Below are positions 4,553 through 7,980 of a stretch of DNA of 7,980 nt, piece by piece. The translations under genes and the position numbers were made by a program. The stretch comes from W1P20-047 sp051878795. GTDB lineage: Bacteria; Actinomycetota; Coriobacteriia; Coriobacteriales; Eggerthellaceae. The notes under the pieces were generated by a model. That model saw nothing but the letters and a program-made list of their open reading frames with translations, ran no database searches and had not been told where the DNA came from. The stretch covers positions 1 to 7,980 of the forward strand of contig JBJEKU010000079.1 in NCBI GenBank assembly GCA_051878795.1. Direction: 5' to 3'. Numbering within the stretch: the first letter of the stretch is position 1; the number at the start of each line of letters is the position of its first letter.

Positions 4553-6799
4553 GTGCAATACACAAGGCGGGCGAACTGCGGGATAACCGGCTGCTTTGCA
4601 GGACGAAGGGGCCTGCGACCTGTGCTGCCCTTCGTGCTCTCCTTGCTGTTCGCGCTTGCCTTCGCCTGTGCGTTTGCCCCTGCGCTTGCATTCGCCGACA
4701 GCAATCCGGATTCCGGCGAATACAGCATCGAGCGCGTGACCATCTCGGCGAACGTGCAGACCGACGGCTCCCTGCATGTGGTGGAGCAGCGCGTGATCCG
4801 CTTCGAGGAAAACCATGCCAACCTGTGTTGGTGGCAGGACCTGCCCGGTGGCGATTCCGTGGAATACCTGACCGGTATCTCCGTGGCTCAGATGGATTCC
4901 ATCGACCAGCAGGAATTGGATCTGGTCCCGCTGGAATATGTGGAATACGACCCTGAATGGCGCGAGGGCGTAGTGCCTTCCCGGGACGTGTGCTCTTTCG
5001 ACGCAGAACATGGGCGCACCTATGCGTTCTTCGACGTGACGGGTGAATACGTGCTGCTGCAGAGCGAATACGACATCGTGGGTGCTGTGCAGCTGTACAA
5101 GGATTGCGCCGAGCTGCGTTGGAAGTTCGTCGCGGCAGGCCAGTGGTCTTCCGCGTCCCAGAACGTGTCCTGCACGGTGAGCCTGCCCGTCCCTGCCGAT
5201 GCGCAACCCCAGGTGGGCAAGGATGTATACGGTTGGAGCCATGGTCCCGAAGGCGGCGGCCTCAGCTTCGACGCGGGCGTGAACTCGGTCACCGTATGGG
5301 AAGAAATCGTGCCCTCAGACGAATATTCCGAAGTCCGTATCCTCATGCCGGCGGAATGGATCAGCAACGCCACGCCCGAAGTGGCATCGAAGCACGCCGG
5401 GTCCCTGCGCAGGGACAAGGTGCTTCAGGAAGAGCTGGAATGGGTGGACCAGAAGGCCTATCGGCGCTTGAGCGAACTATCCGCGTTCACCGTGTTCGCG
5501 ATTCTGTCCTTTCTGCTGACTGCGTTTGCCTTGGTGATGTATGCGCTGTTCGGGCGCGTGCGCAAGGTGAAGGGGGAAGCCGATGTCCCGCTTCTGGGCT
5601 TTGCGCAGGACGCGAGCACTCCGGTGATCAGCCGCTTGTGGCATTGGAACCGCGCCCTGCCGCAGGACTTTGCCGCATGCGTGCTTGGACTGATCGAAAA
5701 GGGGGCCATACGCGTCGGCTGGAAGCGCGTCGATGGCGGCTTGCCCGAAGTCGGCGAGGCGGACGGGGCTGCATCGGCTGCATCGGATCCAACGGCTGCG
5801 GAAGACGGGGCGGAAGGTCCTGCGCAGGAATGCGGAGACCTGTGCTACCTGGAGGAAACGGGTGCGGTTCCGCGGTCGAAGCTGGACGGCCTTGAGAAAT
5901 TGGCAATGGGCATCATCTTCGATTCGGTCGGTGCCGGATCCCGATCCGTTTGGGTGGACGACATCGCCTGCGGCGGAGGCATGCAGCCCGAACAGCTTTC
6001 CTATCGTTTCGACAGCTGGCATTCCAAACTGAAGCGCATGGTAGCCCAGGCGGGTTATTTCGAAAGCCGCGGCCTGTTCTGGCAGCGTGCGCTGGTGCTG
6101 GTGGTAGTGGCGTATCTGGTCGTTGCCGTGGCGGTTTCTGTTGCCCTGAACAGTTTCTGGCCCGCGCTTCTGGCGCTTGCCTGCGCGATTGCCGTGGTGG
6201 CCATTGCCAATCAGCTGGGACGTCGCAGCAAGGGCGGATCGGCGGCCTATGCGGCTTGCCAGCGCTTGCGTGCCGTGCTTGCCGCGGATGCCCGGGCGAC
6301 CGACGGCGAACCAGGCGAAGCGGCGAAGTCCAAAGAAGCCGCTCGTTCCGAACAGGCCGTTGAGCCTGCGGAAGATGCCGAGGCGTCCCAGGTTCTGCAA
6401 GGAGCGGGCGCCGAAGCCCCTGCCGAACGCGGCGATTCCGGCGAAGCCGCAGATGGCGAAGCCGATCGGGCGCTGCTCGATGCGCTTTCCGCTGGCGAAT
6501 GGGCGCAGCTTCTGACCTGTGCATACGCAATCGATGCCCGCGAGGCGGCGGTTGCTGCCATCGAACGCCGATTGGCGGAAGGGGAAGACGTCGGCCGCGC
6601 CCAGGCCCTTGTTGCAGATGGAACGCTTGCTGCTTTCCTGGATGCGTGCCGGGTCCATGGCGATAGCCTGCCTGCTTGCGAACAGGTGGCGCTTGCCGTT
6701 GAGGAGGTCTACCGAAACGCCTCTTGGAAGCAGCAGCGCAAGCGGGCGAAGGCGGCGAAGAGCGGTTTCTTCAACTTGCGTAGGGGTTCGCGCCGCTAG
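4553..6799 (+). CDS. DUF2207 family membrane protein
   Basis: This 748-aa predicted membrane protein has the DUF2207 layout. A basic N-terminus is followed by a hydrophobic signal segment (about 24-46) ending AFA-DS, with likely cleavage after residue 48. Then comes an extracytoplasmic domain (about 50-305) with the typical opening YSIERVTISANVQTDGSLHVVEQRVIRFE, and a first transmembrane helix near 309-335. A cytoplasmic region with a winged-helix-like stretch (DFAACVLGLIEKGAIRV) follows, then two adjacent helices near 511-533 and 534-555, and a long cytoplasmic tail. The start is GTG at 4553, with AAGGAG 7 nt before it. Two Ala/Glu/Asp-rich low-complexity stretches occur (about 398-427 and 580-640), and the glycine-rich C-terminus common in this family is missing; it ends basic instead. 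The cellular function of the family is not established. A plus-strand promoter is not clear; TTGAAA at 4496-4501 has no good -10. Confidence 0.85.
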   Translation: MQYTRRANCGITGCFAGRRGLRPVLPFVLSLLFALAFACAFAPALAFADSNPDSGEYSIERVTISANVQTDGSLHVVEQRVIRFEENHANLCWWQDLPGGDSVEYLTGISVAQMDSIDQQELDLVPLEYVEYDPEWREGVVPSRDVCSFDAEHGRTYAFFDVTGEYVLLQSEYDIVGAVQLYKDCAELRWKFVAAGQWSSASQNVSCTVSLPVPADAQPQVGKDVYGWSHGPEGGGLSFDAGVNSVTVWEEIVPSDEYSEVRILMPAEWISNATPEVASKHAGSLRRDKVLQEELEWVDQKAYRRLSELSAFTVFAILSFLLTAFALVMYALFGRVRKVKGEADVPLLGFAQDASTPVISRLWHWNRALPQDFAACVLGLIEKGAIRVGWKRVDGGLPEVGEADGAASAASDPTAAEDGAEGPAQECGDLCYLEETGAVPRSKLDGLEKLAMGIIFDSVGAGSRSVWVDDIACGGGMQPEQLSYRFDSWHSKLKRMVAQAGYFESRGLFWQRALVLVVVAYLVVAVAVSVALNSFWPALLALACAIAVVAIANQLGRRSKGGSAAYAACQRLRAVLAADARATDGEPGEAAKSKEAARSEQAVEPAEDAEASQVLQGAGAEAPAERGDSGEAADGEADRALLDALSAGEWAQLLTCAYAIDAREAAVAAIERRLAEGEDVGRAQALVADGTLAAFLDACRVHGDSLPACEQVALAVEEVYRNASWKQQRKRAKAAKSGFFNLRRGSRR

Positions 6800-6802
6800 G
6801 CT

Positions 6803-6848
6803 TGGTATAGTTTCCCAGGTGGGAAAACAAATCTGAAAGGGAAGGCGA
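6803..6848 (+). promoter_or_regulatory. Extended -10 promoter, 16-bp palindrome and RBS of the shikimate-kinase-like gene
   Basis: TATAGT (6806-6811) preceded by TGG (6803-6805) repeats the TTGGTATA extended -10 arrangement seen before tadA. TTTCCC-AGGT-GGGAAA at 6811-6826 is a perfect inverted repeat covering the expected transcription start. It could be an operator or a 5' mRNA hairpin; no T-run follows, so it is not a terminator. AAAGGG (6836-6841) provides the ribosome binding site 7 nt before the ATG at 6849. The promoter is plausible, not proven; the gene could also be read through from the DUF2207 gene 49 nt upstream. Confidence 0.5.
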
Positions 6849-7364
6849 ATGGCGAAGAAAAGCAACATCGTGCTCATCGGCATGCCCGGCGCGGGCAAAT
6901 CCACTTTGGGCGTGGTCTTGGCGAAGATCCTGGGAATGGACTTTGTCGACGGCGACATCCTGATCCAGAACCAGGTGGGCAATACCCTGCAGAAGATCAT
7001 CGACGCCCAGGGCGTGGACGGTTTCTTGCAGGTGGAAAACGACGTGCTGGCAGCGGTGGACGTGCAGAACACGGTGATCTCCACCGGCGGTTCTGCCATC
7101 TACTCCGACGAGGCGATGAGGCATCTGACCGATATCGGCACCGTGGTGTACCTGGACGTGTCGCTGGAAGAACTCCGCAGCCGTCTGGGCAGCCTGCACG
7201 AACGCGGCGTGGTCATGCGCAAGGGCGTGAGCATGAGCCTGGACGAGATCTTCGAAGAGCGCGGTCCCTTGTATCGCAAGTATGCCGAAGTCACCTTGCA
7301 GACCGACGGTCTGACCGTGCGCGAGGCAACCCGCAAGCTGGTCGACGCCCTTTCGGTGAGATAG
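6849..7364 (+). CDS. Shikimate kinase family protein (AroK/AroL-like, altered substrate site)
   Basis: This 171-aa P-loop kinase has the length and order of motifs of shikimate kinases: Walker A GMPGAGKST (11-19), DGD (34-36) where the family has DxD, a GG pair (80-81), an LID-region Arg119 and ERGPLYRKYA (137-147) with Arg138 matching the conserved C-terminal arginine. Compared with Mycobacterium tuberculosis shikimate kinase, the substrate-binding Arg58 in the FR..E motif is replaced by leucine (F59-L60-Q-V-E63), and the GGG loop reads GGS. Shikimate phosphorylation is therefore not assured. Divergent paralogues with GGS and RG in these places are common and are usually annotated as shikimate kinase. 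It follows the DUF2207 gene by 49 nt and has its own candidate promoter. The family is certain; the substrate is uncertain. Confidence 0.85.
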   Translation: MAKKSNIVLIGMPGAGKSTLGVVLAKILGMDFVDGDILIQNQVGNTLQKIIDAQGVDGFLQVENDVLAAVDVQNTVISTGGSAIYSDEAMRHLTDIGTVVYLDVSLEELRSRLGSLHERGVVMRKGVSMSLDEIFEERGPLYRKYAEVTLQTDGLTVREATRKLVDALSVR

Positions 7365-7379
7365 GGGGAAGCCCTATCT
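7359..7379 (+). other. Hairpin overlapping the stop codon of the kinase gene
   Basis: AGATAGGG (7359-7366) and CCCTATCT (7372-7379) form a perfect 8-bp stem around GGAAG. The TAG stop codon (7362-7364) lies in the left arm. No T-run follows, so this is not a standard terminator; it may protect the mRNA 3' end or be chance. Confidence 0.5.
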
Positions 7380-7415
7380 GCCGGAAGCCCGAAAGAAGCA
7401 GCTGATAGCAACCCG

Positions 7416-7452
7416 AGGCCCCGATAGGAAGCACGTTCCCATCGGGGCCTTT
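7416..7452 (+). terminator. Terminator after the shikimate-kinase-like gene
   Basis: AGGCCCCGAT (7416-7425) pairs with ATCGGGGCCT (7441-7450). Inside, GGAA and TTCC pair again beyond a single mismatch, giving a long stem with a small loop. Only three T residues follow (7450-7452), so the tail is short but the stem is very stable. It separates the kinase gene from the convergent RloB-like gene, whose stop is about 20 nt away. Confidence 0.7.
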
Positions 7453-7472
7453 GCTAGTTTGCACTGGATGTT

Positions 7473-7980
7473 TTATCTGGCGTTGATTTCGCAAAGAGAA
7501 TCAACGAGGGTGTCAACGAATGTGACCGGTCTGCCGAAAACGGGGTCTTCTCCAAGTTCGAGCAAGCATTCCCGGCGTTTCGCTGCCGCCGCTGAGGGGC
7601 GTCCGGTTTCGTATTTTTCCCAAAGCAGATCGAAAGGGAGCTTCGGTTTTTTGTAGCCGTTGATTCTTTCCGGCTTCGATAGTTCGCGACTTGCCTGTTC
7701 TGGGTCGATCACTATTATCCCCGGAGTGAAATGCAGCAAGGGCCAGTATTCGAAGCAGGGACTTGAATTGGCGAGGTTGAAATGCTTCCCCCTTGCCTTG
7801 GAAAGTGCATCCCTATACTTACGCTTAACTTCATCTGCTTTGCTTTCAGCATCCAGAACCACCCATGTTTCGACTTCGAGGCCTTTTGACTTTAGCTCTT
7901 TTTCAATCCTGCATGCGCAGTCGACTATCCCGATAGGGTTTGGCTTGTCGGACTGTCTCACCTCGATCCATCGCGCCTTG
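7473..7980 (-). CDS. RloB-like protein, 5' part beyond the window edge
   Basis: On the minus strand, 168 codons run from the right window edge to the TAA at 7473-7475. The first GTG in frame (7959-7961) is not taken as the start, because the frame stays open to the edge (residues KARWIEV precede it) and the family's N-terminal TOPRIM motif is missing so far. Visible RloB-type features are the WVVLDAE strand (fragment residues 39-45, where the family usually has D-x-D), a predicted helix with several charged residues, and the hallmark SSPCFEYWPLLHF (72-84), matching the SNPCFELW..LHF motif of RloB. RloB proteins are small TOPRIM-like partners of AAA_15 ATPases (RloA), often in restriction or defence loci. 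The partner would be expected upstream, outside the window. The composition is less GC-rich than in the adjacent kinase gene, suggesting acquisition by transfer. The family call is made by eye from the motif. Confidence 0.75.
   Translation of the reverse strand, partial: KARWIEVRQSDKPNPIGIVDCACRIEKELKSKGLEVETWVVLDAESKADEVKRKYRDALSKARGKHFNLANSSPCFEYWPLLHFTPGIIVIDPEQASRELSKPERINGYKKPKLPFDLLWEKYETGRPSAAAAKRRECLLELGEDPVFGRPVTFVDTLVDSLCEINAR

Noticed and set aside
5477..7099. Long minus-strand open frame (540 codons) opposite the DUF2207 and kinase genes
   Set aside because: It is a shadow of high-GC coding sequence on the other strand, spans two genes and their gap, and its translation shows no recognisable motif.

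Overview
The window is a high-GC bacterial chromosome segment. Its gene content and style (MEP-pathway ispE, a DUF2207 membrane protein, C/G-ending codons, repeated GC-rich hairpins in intergenic DNA) suggest an actinobacterium, most likely of the Coriobacteriia/Eggerthellaceae. This placement is inferred from style and not from a marker gene.

Layout, left to right. (1) A housekeeping pair, tadA (105-680, tRNA adenosine deaminase) and ispE (685-1668, MEP-pathway kinase), is separated by 4 nt. It is driven by an extended -10 promoter so close to the tadA ATG that the message should be leaderless, and it ends in a strong terminator. (2) An accessory block (about 1759-4245) holds a two-gene operon: a 434-aa AAA/ABC-type ATPase followed after 1 nt by a 219-aa TOPRIM-like protein starting at TTG. 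This has the architecture of the split OLD-like, PARIS/AbiL-like phage-defence systems. The operon has AT-rich upstream DNA, its own palindromic operator-like site, and visibly lower GC than the housekeeping genes. It is bracketed by two 156-bp direct repeats, about 89% identical by eye, and the second one begins inside the last codons of the TOPRIM gene. (3) A second, identical 29-bp terminator hairpin and a tRNA-Ser(GCT) gene on the minus strand follow. (4) A secreted/membrane DUF2207 protein (4553-6799) and a shikimate-kinase-family protein lacking a key substrate arginine (6849-7364) come next. (5) The right edge carries the 3' part of a minus-strand gene (7473 to the edge) that looks like RloB, again a small TOPRIM-like partner of an AAA ATPase. 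Its partner would lie outside the window.

The most interesting material is the repeat-bracketed ATPase/TOPRIM module and the repeat itself. Each repeat copy holds three occurrences of ATGTAAGTTT (forward, reverse, forward) that can form mutually exclusive hairpins, and a small central hairpin with a compensatory base-pair change between the copies. With the RloB-like gene about 3.4 kb away, the region looks like a small hot spot for ATPase/TOPRIM defence pairs set among core genes. Functional claims about defence are inferences from protein motifs and architecture only.
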